In this document: one piece after another, positions 1 through 12,341 of the stretch
How positions within the stretch are numbered: position 1 is the first letter of the stretch
How the letters are laid out: the number at the start of each line of letters is the position of its first letter
Assembly (NCBI GenBank): GCA_948567375.1
Contig: OX419760.1
Coordinates: 32,054,001-32,118,000, forward strand
Reading direction: 5' to 3'
Origin: Lunularia cruciata
Lineage: Eukaryota; Streptophyta; Marchantiopsida; Lunulariales; Lunulariaceae
Length of the DNA stretch: 64,000 nucleotides
Notes under the pieces: model-generated
The model's input: only the letters and a program-made list of their open reading frames with translations
Databases searched by the model: none
Told to the model about the DNA's origin: nothing
Translations under genes and position numbers: made by a program

Positions 1-186
1 GCAAACCGTAATTACATGACCTCGCAGCCATTTCCAATTGTCTAGAGACATTTTATCCATGTGCGGGGGGTCTCACCGTTATTTCAGTTAGTCGACCACT
101 ATGCATAAGAGGTTTGACTCGAAAAGCGTGTTGATAGAGAGTCTCGCTGATCACATTGAAAAGAAGGAAGAAGATCATGAACATAC

Positions 187-371
187 CCTCCATTGCTTGA
201 GAATTCAAAAAGCTTCCCGGTGCTGGAGAAGATTATGACCGCTATTTCGGCGTCGCACAGCACTGAGAGTTCATGAGCCTTCTTCATGAGGCCACCGCGT
301 CGCTTAGAGAACGTGACCTGCCTACTGGTAGGATTCTCTATTTTCTTAATTTCTATTTTTCCGCGCCCCAT
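187..371 (-). CDS. MIKC-type MADS-box transcription factor, exon 1 (partial gene)
   Basis: This is the first coding exon of a MADS-box transcription factor, a nuclear DNA-binding protein recognising CArG boxes as dimers. Read on the minus strand from ATG at 371-369, the exon encodes an essentially intact 61-residue MADS domain. It starts [13 protein letters not shown], continues with the RQVTFSKRR basic recognition region, then [13 protein letters not shown] and the strand [12 protein letters not shown]. At 187 it meets a good splice donor (GTATGT, 186-181 on the minus strand). The exon is 185 nt and ends in phase 2, the usual length and phase for exon 1 of MIKC-classic genes. The I, K and C regions must lie in later exons to the left of position 1, outside the window, so the subfamily cannot be named. 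No damage is seen. Open reading beyond the donor (to 99) is intron read-through. Confidence 0.95.
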
Positions 372-1640
372 TGGATCCTTTCCAATTTGTGGCGTCGTCT
401 TTAAACCTTACTGAACCTGCCTCGCTCACGCCCCCTCTCCGGCTGTCTCTCCTCAGTATCGTCCTCTGCTTCACACTATGAACGTCCTCAATCGTTTCAA
501 AGGTAGAACTCAAGCCTGCTGGATGACTACTCCTCGGAAAGCTCTAAGTTGCCACTGTGATGACAGCACGTGCTCCACACTCCTTCCCAAGCTTCAAACT
601 CGTCACACTGTTCGCACGTGAGAGATGAGAGAATCAAGTGAGCATCAAATAATCATTCGCTGGCAACACAAGGTGTCAAACACCTGCATTCTCCACGTCC
701 TCGAAGCACAAGTGACAGTTAGATCCGTCGGACTCCCGTTAAACGTCTTCGTCTGAGGTGCTGAAATTGTATAGACGATTGGTAGCAACTGATGATTTGA
801 AGAACTTCAAGACAAAAGACTTGGCGACTGACTCTTAACAGACGGCAATTCTTCCCGCAAGCGAAACAGCAAGTGCAGATTTGAGAGTTTCCAAGAGGCG
901 AAATATAGAGACATCGAGGGCTGCGCAAGGATCCTACATGTAGTGGAACATGCTCGAAAGGCAGACTAGATATATGACACCTGAAGCCAAACCGAGTGTT
1001 GAGACCGCCCTAGCTGCTGAACGTACCCTTAAAGAACGGACGACAGGTGCTTATTGCTTCTTAGAGAGGAAAAGTTCACCGAACACGACGCTCCGTGGAG
1101 CGACAGAGATAGCAAACCATGAGACTGGTGGTTCCACTCAATTAAGCAAGTGAACGACGACTCTACCTGGTTGTCTGTGTCTATCTATCTCATGCACTCG
1201 CTCCCACTCCCTCGCACACACACACCCTCGCAAGGACTCTCTCCCCCAAAGCATTCGGAAGTGAGCGGCACCCCTCCCCTAGAAGAACGAAAGAGAGAGA
1301 CAGAAGAAAAGAATGAGATGAGAGAGGAGTCGCGTCGAAGGGGCGACGCCTGTGCTGTGCTGGCTGGCCTGTAGTAGGATAAGGGTGCGTGCGGAGAAAG
1401 GGGTGGTGGGTTGAAAGAGACAAGAGATAGAAATGGAAGGAGTGAAGTAGGATGGGAGGCAGTCGGGGAGAGAAATAGGAAAGCCGATGGGAGGGAGGGA
1501 GGGAGGGAAGGAGGAGGAGGAGGAGGAGGGAGGGGGAGGGATGGATGGATGGATGAATATGGGAGGAGGTGGGGGATGGGCATGGGCATCTCTTTCAAGG
1601 CATTCACGCTCAAGGATCTGTCCGGACCTGTCTGCCTTGC
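372..1640 (-). promoter_or_regulatory. Upstream leader/promoter region of the MADS-box gene
   Basis: No coding signal is convincing here. On the minus strand, the sense of the MADS gene, 1190-1620 is strongly CT-rich, including runs of CCTCC and four tandem GGAT units (plus sense) near 1540. Pyrimidine-rich stretches of this kind are common in plant 5' leaders and promoters, so the transcription start may lie about 1 kb upstream of the ATG, with or without a leader intron. The long open frames on both strands across 1185-1842 are a by-product of the low-complexity composition. The start site itself cannot be placed from sequence. Confidence 0.4.
1485..1570. repeat. GA-rich low-complexity tract
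   Basis: Short purine tandem units (GGGA, GGA, then four GGAT) run through this stretch. It is the core of the CT-rich (minus sense) leader of the MADS gene. Confidence 0.8.
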
Positions 1641-3900
1641 ATTCCCGCGCGTCAGTACCGGGCAGGGTCCGGGCAGCGCGAACTTCGAGACAAGACCGCC
1701 GCGTCACCGGAATCAGGGTCGTAGCCCCGTAGCTTTGCTACAAGGCCGGCTGGGGTTTTGGGTAGAGGACAAAGTCCAGGGTTGGAAAGCTAAGGATCTC
1801 GCTATCTATATAGGGAAATTTTCACTCGCGATAAGGTCCTAAACTCCGAACGTGGAAAAGGTGGGAGGGGAAAGACAAGCCCGTCCTAAATTTATCAACA
1901 ATGCCCAAGTTCATGGAACAATCCCCACGACCGACAGGGTGTCCCATGCAAATCCGGCTGATCGACGGGGAAGTTCTTCCCGGCCGCCTTAAGTGTTTCC
2001 TCTCCCTTTCACGAGTCACCCGAAGTCATCCACCTCCCTCCGAAGTCAATACCACCTCCACTCATTTTTCCAAAAGCGGGTATACCTGTCCAGGTCCGGC
2101 GTGTTTTACCCGGTCAACCCGACCCAAGGATGGGATGTATATTTCTGGTAGCTAAACTCTCGGATCAACCGCGACTTTGGAGACCCCGTCCGGTCCCATG
2201 AGCGACCGTGTGTCCAGAATACTATGTCTCACTTTTGCTGGTACGGGTTACTTTCTACTTATGATCTCTCTTAACAGCCATCTCACTTACCTTTAATCAG
2301 TTCTCCTCACCTTACATCGCGCAGACAAAAGACAAGCGAGTACTCTTTCCATTGTCTGCCCGTCGAAATTTCTCTCGTCTCTAGATCATTCTCTTCTCAT
2401 GAGCTCCCACGATTCCGGTGGTACTAACCGAGGTTTCCATTCATCCAGGACGACTGTACGTAAACGATGAAGTCGACGGGATTTCCGGCCGATACCCCTG
2501 CATGAGTATTGTCCATAAGTGTGATATCTTAGGGTGTGATCTTAGTATTGTCTATAAGTGTGATATCTTAGGTGCAATAGGGCAGATTTTTCTGTACTAT
2601 TGGGGCTTAGCCACATTTTGCCTATTTTCTCTCACCCTTGTCGTAATCCTTCGTGTTTTCTACGCGGTCGCCTTCTCTCTCATAAGTGTGCCAGACTTAA
2701 ACTTACTTAAAACTGTAATTAGGCTAGGTTACTCCTAACTTCTTATCAAGACCATCGGTCTAGGCAAATGAATTGACAAGGCTGGTCAGAATGAACCGAG
2801 CGGGATTTGGACAAAATGGAAATCAGAGATATGGTGCATCGCAGTGATGTCAATTGTGGACTAAGCTAACGCTTTCATCAGACTCTTCTTCTGTTGATGA
2901 GAGTGTGTAACTTGAAAAGAAGAAGCCTGATATGACATGTCCAGCGACTCTGCTGTTATCGTATTGCTGCAGGGCACAATTCTGTTGTAAAGTATGCTCT
3001 TGGGTTATTCCAGAGAGATAGAATAATAGATCTGGGTAATAGATCTCTTGGCTCTTAGATCTAGAATATTATAAAAGTACATTCCTGGATTATGCCAGGA
3101 GCTATCAATCTGATATCTCCCTGATCTTGAATATTATAATAGTCTTTCAGAATTTGTGGTTACTTGCAACGGTGCAACAGTGGCCAAAAGGATCATGCAA
3201 AATCCTATATAGTGCATTTGTTAGAATGTCAGACTGTTCTGGTTTCTTCCTGATGTTAGTTGACAACCTGGGTCGCTAACAAGAATGAACACGGCATGCA
3301 CAGCTTCCGTGATTTAGTTTCATACGAGTCATATGAGAACTCTGCACAAAATTTCGTTGCAGGCATAAAAAGTACATGTTCCAATGTTGCAGAAAACGGA
3401 AGATAATGATGCAAGGCTATAGATTCCGGAGCTCTGCTCGTTCAAGAACCAACATTCTGAACCCAAGCATCAACATTCTGAGCTTCTTGAAACTGAACAT
3501 AATATTATTCTGGTGGTAGAAAATACTAAATCGAACAGGTATAATTTAGTGAACTAGTATGAATCGTCAAACATCTTCTCTGGTAAAAATCACATTAGGA
3601 GAATTCACAAGAGAAAGGGATTAAGGTGGTAAAAGAATGAAGTGAGTCCAACTTTGAAATTGTTAATCCTGGACTATGTAGTTCCTTTTCTAGTGATTTT
3701 TTGCATCAAAACCTTCGAACTCACATGCAAAACAGATGCCTTCGAAGTGTTCTTCATGATTATCTCGATTGCTGTATGACCAGAATTCCGTTCCATTAAC
3801 TAATGTACCGTTACTTTTGACAACAGAACTCACGGAGGATAGGTTACAACTTAATCTTACGACACTAATACAAATAATTTAAACTACATCCAATTCCGGT
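1641..3900. other. Intergenic, no gene recognised
   Basis: Apart from the LINE 3' end at 2506-2682, I see only short open frames without homology that I recognise. From about 2760 the sequence becomes AT-richer and has no coding appearance. Confidence 0.5.
2506..2682 (+). mobile_element. Short 3'-end copy of the R2-like LINE family, with a tandem 28-bp duplication
   Basis: From 2545 on, this matches in order the 3' terminus of the LINE at 55325-58680 (minus). The shared landmarks are GATATCTTAGGTGCA, TAGGGCAGATTT, GGGGCTTAGCC, then CTACGCGGTCGCC. It is therefore a strongly 5'-truncated insertion. Its first 28 bp (2545-2572) are preceded by a near-identical copy at 2506-2533 that differs at one base, a local tandem duplication. 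Confidence 0.75.
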
Positions 3901-4640
3901 GTCATGAGTTAAAAGATGAACTCGGGTAAGGACGTAGAATCTCTTTGACAGAGTTAAGCGGGATCACCGGTACGGGATACTCATACGCAGGATCGGCGGC
4001 AAACAAACGAGGCTGACTGGGAATACTGTACATGTATTTATACGAGCGCAAAAGAGAAGGAGACGGTGGGGTAAAGAAGAGAAACGGGGGCAAAGGCCAG
4101 AGCCCGTGATGGGCGTGGGCCGCAGCATCGAGGCAAAACTGACAAGAGAAAAGAGGAGGGACTGAAACATGACTATAAATAGTCTCGGGTCATCGGCGCG
4201 CGTGTCGCGAGAGTTGGTAAGGCCGCTGTTTCCGTCAGTGCTCCTTTTGGCAAAGAAACTCATCCCTACGACCACCACTACTGGTCTGGTGCTCAACTCC
4301 TTCGGCGGCTATGCCATGGCGGAGTCTTGCTTCTTGCCTCGTGACCGTCACTGTCTTTCATCGTCGTGAGTCTTTGGTGACAAATCGGCGCTCCCCATTC
4401 TGTCAGCCCCGCCCGGTCACGAGTCGACGGCTCCCAAGAGGAGACAGATGCGTTCCTTCTTCCTCTTTGTTTGTTTCTTCAAAGTGGTGGGATACGCTGG
4501 CCATGGATTTAGAATGCCGCCACTAGCACCGCACTCCTCTCCTCTGCTCACGTTTTCCCGGCTCGCGGGACCCAACTTGCTTAGGTCCCGGTGATCGCTA
4601 TGCACATAAGCATTCTATGATGTGAAGGAATGGTGTGGTG
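3901..4640. promoter_or_regulatory. Possible divergent promoter pair
   Basis: Two TATA-like boxes face away from each other: TATAAATAC on the minus strand (4042-4034) and TATAAATA on the plus strand (4174-4181). The DNA around and downstream of them is GC-richer than its neighbours. No recognisable protein follows on either side, so these may be inactive, may drive non-coding transcripts, or may be chance matches. The open frames of 60-110 codons here show no family I know. Confidence 0.25.
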
Positions 4641-5404
4641 TGTTGTGTCTGGTCGGTTGGTTGCATCATACGACTTTTTGAATCGAAGTGGAGATGAACT
4701 CGAAGCACTGGAGGTGTACGATTCTTAAATGCGGGAGGCTCTAGCAAGCACCCAAACTTGCAACCCATCGCACTACAATGACTACGTTACAATACCCTCT
4801 TTACTTTTGAATCTTCCACCTCGACACTTTCCAGCTTTTTGCAAAAGTAACTGCTGGATGGGATTGATCTATCCTGGATCTATAAATAAAGAACATTTAA
4901 TTTTACTAAACTGTCTATGTTTTGTTTACTTATCTATGAGGAAGGGAGAATCCACCTCAACCTTGTAGGTCCTCCTCCTCCTCGTTCCTACGCTTTTCGC
5001 CTCTGGGTTTTGTTTGCTTTTTGCAGAGGCGTAAGGGTTGTTCTGTTTGGTTTGGTGTGGTGTGGATCTTTTGTTTTAGAAAGAACATCACCTGTGTTTG
5101 GTAAGTAACGTTTCCAGAGGAGAACATTTTCAGATCTGCATATCTCGGTAACAGTCGCCCAGCGCACGTATTCTCTTTGAGGTGGGGTGTGGCATCTGGC
5201 CATGGCACTTCCCTTTTATATATATTTGTATACATATCATATTCGAGATTACTAGATCCGGAGTCCAGAGCCCAGCAATAATGGGGCTCCCAAAAGATAC
5301 CAAACTTTATCTCCTATGCTCGTGATGCGATCTCCAACCCGTTGAAACGACTATTCAAGATAGTCCTTGAGAGTATTGAAAGCACACAGACGAGATACGC
5401 CGAA

Positions 5405-5425
5405 GACGACGACGACGACGACGAC
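5405..5425. repeat. (GAC)7 microsatellite
   Basis: Seven perfect GAC units. Confidence 0.95.
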
Positions 5426-6061
5426 GGTTTGCAAGCTGGGGAAGTGGACCGCTTGGGGGAGTCTACTAGACGCAAATAGTTTGTTCAATGTGGTAAGACA
5501 AGACAGTGATAGGAGGCGTAGTCATGCTTTGACGTTTGCTGTAATATAGCAAGAGTCTTTGCTTGATGGGCCCCTCTCCCCGTCAAAGACTGCCTTAATT
5601 TCCTAAAATTCTCAACGGGATGACTGAATAGGGCAAAGGAGATCTGACAAAAGAGGAGAGAGAACGCCTGTTTTGGCTTTTAGTATGGCCATTATACAGA
5701 AAGACCCAAACTATCCCAAGTGGTAGGAGGTAGAATGCTGAAAGAGGAAAGCTTGTGTTCCCGAAATCCTCATGGGGAAACCTGTACAGTTGCCGTCACA
5801 TGCTAATGCCTGAAATGTAATGAACTTCATTCCTAAAGAAAGAAAGAGAAGCCTCCCTGGAGTCTACCGATGCCGAAAATCGGAAATCTGTCCAAGCGCA
5901 TGTACTGGTTTGAATCGGCCTTGTTTATTAGTCCGCGCATTCTCGTCTGGCACAGATAGAAGCTGTTGTTAGCCTGCTGCAATAGATTCCTCTCTCTGCA
6001 TTTTGGTCCTTTCCGCCACTTGATTTCCCATCGTCTAACCTAATCTCACTCATCCGCGAAG

Positions 6062-6065
<4 letters not shown>

Positions 6066-6092
<27 letters not shown>
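6066..6092. repeat. (CT)13 microsatellite
   Basis: An uninterrupted CT dinucleotide run. Confidence 0.95.
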
Positions 6093-6097
<5 letters not shown>

Positions 6098-6965
6098 CCC
6101 TCCTGTCTTCTTTGAGGGTGGCCGTGTACAACGGAGGTACCTGGTATCCGTAAACGCACCCCTACTTTCACAGGATGACATGGTCATTCTCCCTTGTCCG
6201 TAATTCACCCTGTCTTGCTCAGAGTGAACTGGTCATGTATCCCTATATTTTTGCATAACGTGAAATATATGGATACGTGTAAGGAGGAAGGATAAGTTAT
6301 ACGTTCCGGAAAATGATTGTTAGCAGGAAAGAGGATTCTTCCTGACAGCCTCCCTCATTGGGCCCGAATTCGAGTTCACTCATTAAAATAGTTTTGTTAA
6401 AAGAAGAAGAGTATTGTTATGTTACCTCACTCAAAATCTCGCTGTAGTGAGTTTGGAACCCCCTTCAGCCCCGGTTTCGATGCCTTACGGATACTGATGC
6501 CTTCGTTCACAATACTTCTCCTCTGAGGTACTCATTTTCTTTCTCGCTCCCCCTCGCTGTCGACCGAGGAGATCAACTTCGTCTCCTCGCCTTTCAGATG
6601 ATAACTCAGCAGCATCTTGCAGCTTATAAATGCGGAATCCACAATTCGCCTCCATTTCTTAAGTAAATTCTTCCCTTCGATGCACCATTGGACTGTCCGT
6701 CCTCGCCCCATCAGTCGTAATCACTGGATGTTCGATCTTGCTGATCTCTTTGTCCCAATTTCTCCATTTCCTCCCACAGAATTCTTCGAAAACAGGCCGC
6801 AACAGGAGCAGCCGAGCCATGTACACCCCCCACGCCGCCCCGCGCTGTCTCTATCTGTTCCCTTTTGGTCTTTCTCATTTACAGAGAACGTCTACACCGG
6901 ATGTACAGTGGTTGCACGCATTTCGCCACTATCGTTAGCAGCGAGCGGAACCTGTTTGTTCAGTC

Positions 6966-6985
6966 GTCCGTCCGTCCGTCCGTCC
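6966..6985. repeat. (GTCC)5 microsatellite
   Basis: Five perfect GTCC units, followed by imperfect ones, in a pyrimidine-rich stretch. Confidence 0.9.
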
Positions 6986-9900
6986 GCCCGTTCGTCCTTC
7001 TGTCCGTGCCCCATCTCTCTTCTTTCTCTCCCCCGTTCGCCTGACACAGCAGCAACACCAACTGCTCGGGCCCCCCACCCAACCCGTTCGTCCCGCTCTC
7101 TTTCGCATTCTGTTTAACCCTACCCCCTCCTGATCGACCGTGGCGCATGCTTCCATGCTGCATGATGATTCACGAAATGCGCATTAAAGCGGGCGGCGCA
7201 CGCACGGGCATCGCATCGCATACACTCTGGTTTACCGCACACTTCAAATTGAAGGGCAGGGGGGAGAAAGGTTTTGTCCCGTCTGCCCCGCCTGCCCAAA
7301 AAGGTACATGTTCAGATTCTTCCGTTGAATCACACCACCTGTGCTTTGCGCGTAAACACAGACTGCCTTTCCACACACCATCAGCAATCCAGATTCTACT
7401 CCGAGCAGTGGCACTACATAGCACTAGAAGACGTGCTGTCTATCCCATCCCAACATCCAACCAGCTGTCGTCTTATCTCTACGTGAATTACAGCTTAAAA
7501 TTTGGAAAAAGTAATCATCTTTCCTCTTCCGGTGGAACAACAGCTAAACGATCACCCCACACACGAAGAGCAGCGGGAATAGAATATGGCAATGTTTTGG
7601 TCTGTCGGGTACACACGAGAACATCAAGATTGTTTGAAGTTCAGATTCTTCTCCGGACATCTGAATACTATTATGGCGTGTTGTAAAGAACTTTGGAGAT
7701 GTTTTTAGACATATCAACGAATTACGGAATGTATTGAAACTGTTCGTACATAGAGAAGCAACGGAACAGGGGAGAAAGAAATCTTTAGATGTCGTTCACG
7801 GCCAACCAATGAACGGCCCAAGTTTATCTTCTCCTTTGCTGTCATGACTAATCTCGTCTCTCCACGCAAGGACTTAACAGGAAGAATCCTAAACTGTTTG
7901 AACCTTCTTCTTCTCCTCCTCTATTTTCCTCCTCTCGAAGTACATGCTTTTGGGTTTTATATAAACAACCTTTACATCCTTGTCTCTTCTCTCTTTTCCT
8001 TGTACTCTTTCCATCCATCATGTGGAAGGCGATTTGTAGATCCACCAGCCATTCCAAGTAGAATATGTTCGAGCTGATTGAATGCGACCTCATCACTTGC
8101 TCACTTTACACTCTCTCATCTTGTCTGCTTTAATTCGGATTCGGTTTGGCAAGTAGAAAGAAAGTGTTTCTTTGTTTCTTTCTCGTTTACAGTATACTAG
8201 ACGTCTGCATCCCCGTCAACCCAAGTCCTTCCCTTCGATGATATAAATGGCACGGTGGGCTCCCAAACCTCCCCCTCCCTTTCGTTGTTTGCGCAAGAAA
8301 TGGTGAAAACCCATCAAAGCCAAGTCCACAGGCCAACAGCTAGGCAGGTGTGATATTATATGGAGAACATGGAAATTTATTTGTTCTTCATTGGCATTTG
8401 TCTCTTCTTTTCTGAGATTCTTCTTTCTGCCTGCCTGCATTGCCCGCCTTTCGTTAGGTAACCTATCATCAATCCGGAGGTTTGATTATGACGGTCTGCT
8501 CTCTCTTGCGTAAGAGCATGAAAAAGTGGAGCGTTTCAAAACGGTCTGGTCGATCCCTCTTGATGGACCTCCTCGATCCTCGAACTGGGCCCCCACCCCG
8601 CTTTGTCCACTTCACTTTTGTTTTACTCTATCCCTCCTTCCATCCTCTTCCCCTTTAGTCTCCTTTAGTCCCCTTTAGCCATCCCCCTATTTCCTATGCT
8701 TGACAGGCCCAAAAGGTCTCACCTGAAAGACCTACTAACTCATCACTCATCAAGAAAGCAACCAAGCAAGCCAGATATGCAAATGGTGTTAGGTGCTTGC
8801 TGCTCGGCCGTGAGCATGTTTTGCCGTGAGTGAATATAAGAGTGACGAGATTCGAGATAGGATACTCTCCCACCTGAATACATTTGGAATTACCTGCCAG
8901 CTTATTGCCCATTCTCATATCAGGTTAATGTTGACCTGCACTATTTGTACATTTTCTCACAGTCCGGTGGAGAATCATGTCTTTCTAGCACAAACATCAT
9001 CCAATCATCATCAGGTACTACTGCATGTAAGATAAATCTTACTGTAAATACAATCAGACAGACAGACTAACAAGCTAACACTGCGGAACAGTCGTTACTT
9101 TTAGAAGTTTGGCATACCATGCCAAAATTCAATGCACTGCCAATCCCGAATGGGTGTAGGTACTGAGAACTAGTGCAGCACATGGGTTATAAAATTTAAA
9201 TCGAAAAATAACGTCACGCTCAACTGCGGTTCATTGTAAAATATGTGCTGGGTCAGAAAAGTGGACAAAAGTTAGTGAAGCTTTGGTACCTTCCCGAATG
9301 GATCCACAGCTGCGGCCTGAGAGGGGAGCATTCAGATTTTTCTTCCATTTGACTTATCTCGTATGTCGTTACAGTACTCTCGATTTTCACCACGACCTGG
9401 TTGAGAGTATGCTCAACTGTTCGGAATTGAATGTACAGTACTGATCTTAAAGCGCAGGACAAGTTTGTAGAAGACACGATATTTACTGTGATTTCCCAGT
9501 ACGGTCGTTTGCCTCCGATGAATTGAAGAAGTTCATAAAAGCATACGCACACCTAGGATAAGGTGGGAGGATTATAAAATAGACGTCCACTCATCAGAGT
9601 GTCGTCCATATGCGCGTTATAGTACTCAAGTTCAACGTCACGTTGCGCACTCTGCAAGACAACCGTATATCGACTCTCTTCTCCGGTTGAGAACAAACGA
9701 ATACTAGTTCGTACTGATGAATTTGACGCAGACGGACATCTGTAGATGTTGACTTATACCATCAACTCAATCCAAGTATGTCCTCGACAAGGATGAAGAT
9801 GAACGAACAATATCCGCAACTGGTAATTGCGAGCTTGATCTTGTCTTCCTACCATTGTTGGACCATCCCTTGAATTGCGAGTGACTTTCTAAAATCACAC

Positions 9901-12341
9901 AGTGAAAGGTAGACTTGTACTGTCTCTTTTAAGAAACCCACACTTTCGTCTTTCTGTTTTGTCCCTTTCTTCTCCTTGTTCCATCAAACGTCTTGACACC
10001 GATAACATGGTCAAATATCGTTGGCTCAGAGCAGTTCCAAACTTTTGTAATTTCATCTGCATCGTGCGATGATACGGCTGAGGACAAGAGCCCCAGACTA
10101 AAATGTGATGGGCAGCATGAGCTTGAAATGCTATATGCTTCGAACAAGTCCACCTCCATTCTATCCTGCGCGGTCGCCCTTTTCTATGTGGAGACGAAAC
10201 TGTCCCTCCAGAGCAACTCACGCCCATCGAGTTTGTGTGCCAGTCGTCACCGGCAACCCAAAGAAAGATGAAAGTTACGTACACTCGGAGGATGCTGCTT
10301 TAGAAATGCTATTCGGAGTCGGTTCATGAGCAAACCAGAACGGGGCAAACCTCCAAGGACTGAGTGAAGGGTTTACATACAATACAATATGCGTAAAAGA
10401 TACATAACTTTGCAAACTTGAACTTTCTTTCAAAAAGTGTCAATAATCAGCTGTACTCTCTCATTGGCTATCAAACCTTTAGCTCATCTGTATAGCTAAT
10501 AACTTTCCAATGTCGATCATTCAAGCATGGACGTACCACATGTTAGTTTGCGTACCTCCAGTTCTACGAATACATCTGATCGTAGCGTCAAGAACATGTC
10601 GGGCATGCTTATTCACTAGATATTCTTCAGTCAAGTCTGTTACACATGAGACACAAGTCAGATCTCACACCGACTTTGTAGATCGTGGGAAAGGGGAGAA
10701 GATTGTAGATTTATCCTCAATAGTTTGTGCACGACCAGGTACTAAGGTACTAAGCTTGGCTCAAGATTCAGAGTGGAACACATATCTAACGTGAACATAT
10801 TCCAGTTGCAATTGCATCCAACATAGCTTTGGAGTAAAGGAGAACAGGATATATTAAAGTTGGGAGGAGCTTTAAATATATGTTGTTCGGAACAAGGAAA
10901 GAAGAAAGAAAGATGAGAGAAGTAAAGAAGGAAATTTAGAACGAAAAGGAAAAGGCAAATGGCCGTTACCTTATTATTCAAATGATGCTATTTTCTGATA
11001 TTTCTTATTATAGGACCAGCACCGAACACTGTGAGAACCAAAATCGACAACCTTGAGAACGTCAATTACTGTAGTTGGACAATCATCTCTATCCTCTCCG
11101 TACGAGATTTATCATCCGTTGAGGATGATCAGATCTCCACCAAACTTTTATCATTCTTTATTTGTCGGTCTCTGTGACAAACAGTTTGTGAATAGCTTGA
11201 AATTCAACATCTGTGATATATATAAGACTAAATCTGTGAAGCCAGCATTTACGTTAGTTATATATAGTCTTTTGATGTATATATATGAATGAGACTAGAA
11301 TCACTACGCCATTAGATAAACTACAATTGCCTACCTATGTTGAGCGATAAGAGTACCATAAATAAGATAAGATAAACTACCTTTGTTGCTAGCATGTAAA
11401 CTCCGTGTCTACAGCTTCACATTTCTGTGTTTTATTCTTTTTTCATGATTTAAGAAAATAAAGCTGACTGTTGGAAGGAATACTTGCATTCATGTCATAT
11501 AGATATAAGTTTAAATTTGTATTTTCTTGTATTTTTATCAAATACATATGTAAATATCGTAAACTTTCTTTTGATACTTTTACCAAAGTACGAAATCAAG
11601 GCTGAAGGTTATTGTAGGAATATGAGTTTTAAGGGTATCTTTTTTTGCGTATACTCAAGCTTTGAAAATTGACAATATCACATTACATTTAAGATAAAGT
11701 TTTGATAGAATTTGTCGTTGGAGACGTTCATCACAATACTTTATCTATAACGCATCTTTTTTTTTTAATCTGCAGTTGTATGAACTCAATTCCTTAAAAA
11801 ATTTAGTAAATATATTAATAAATAGTAACGTTCTTGAATATGCTCTAGAACTTTAATAATTCTCAATCATATATAATCAATAATAATCCCTTTCACTTAG
11901 AGGTGAACTCAAATTGATAAAAATCAGCAAACCAATGCTGTTCATTAAACTAAATTTTGAGCTGGGGTGTGTTATTGTAAAAAAAAATTCTAACTTCTAA
12001 TCTATTAAATTAGTCAAGCTTACAAATTCACCTCAATGTATTTTTAATCATATTGAATCATATCAGTTTGATTACATTTTTAATAAACTCCTGAATAAAA
12101 CATTAGTTGAGAAGCTTTTCATTTCAAACTATTATTTTATGTTAAAATATGATAGAAAGCACTAAATAAGTAGCTAGCTATTAAGAGTCAAGTCCACCCA
12201 TCTTCTTTATTCACTTGTGAATGTGGTTTACACTATATACAATAAGGCCATATATAAGCCATATTAGGCACCACAGGCATTTTTTACCAATGGAAAGTCA
12301 CCATCCTACAAAAGGTTAAACTTTTACTCAATCTCCCTCCC

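Larger units (their letters stand above)
4641..12330. other. Long intergenic region with microsatellites
   Basis: I see no gene in this stretch. Many open frames of 60-180 codons occur on both strands between 4.7 and 8.5 kb, mostly in pyrimidine-rich DNA, without recognisable domains or exon-like signal. From about 10.8 kb the sequence turns strongly AT-rich. Microsatellites are listed separately. A transcript without coding potential cannot be excluded. Confidence 0.5.

Noticed and set aside
1185-1842. Overlapping 140-codon open frames on both strands
   Set aside because: They run through GA/CT low-complexity DNA, have Pro/Ser- or Gly/Arg-only composition and no domain. Such frames arise from the composition.
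6617-7686. Open frames of 166 and 179 codons
   Set aside because: Pyrimidine-rich tract with the (GTCC)5 repeat; frames overlap on both strands and show no domain or splice pattern.
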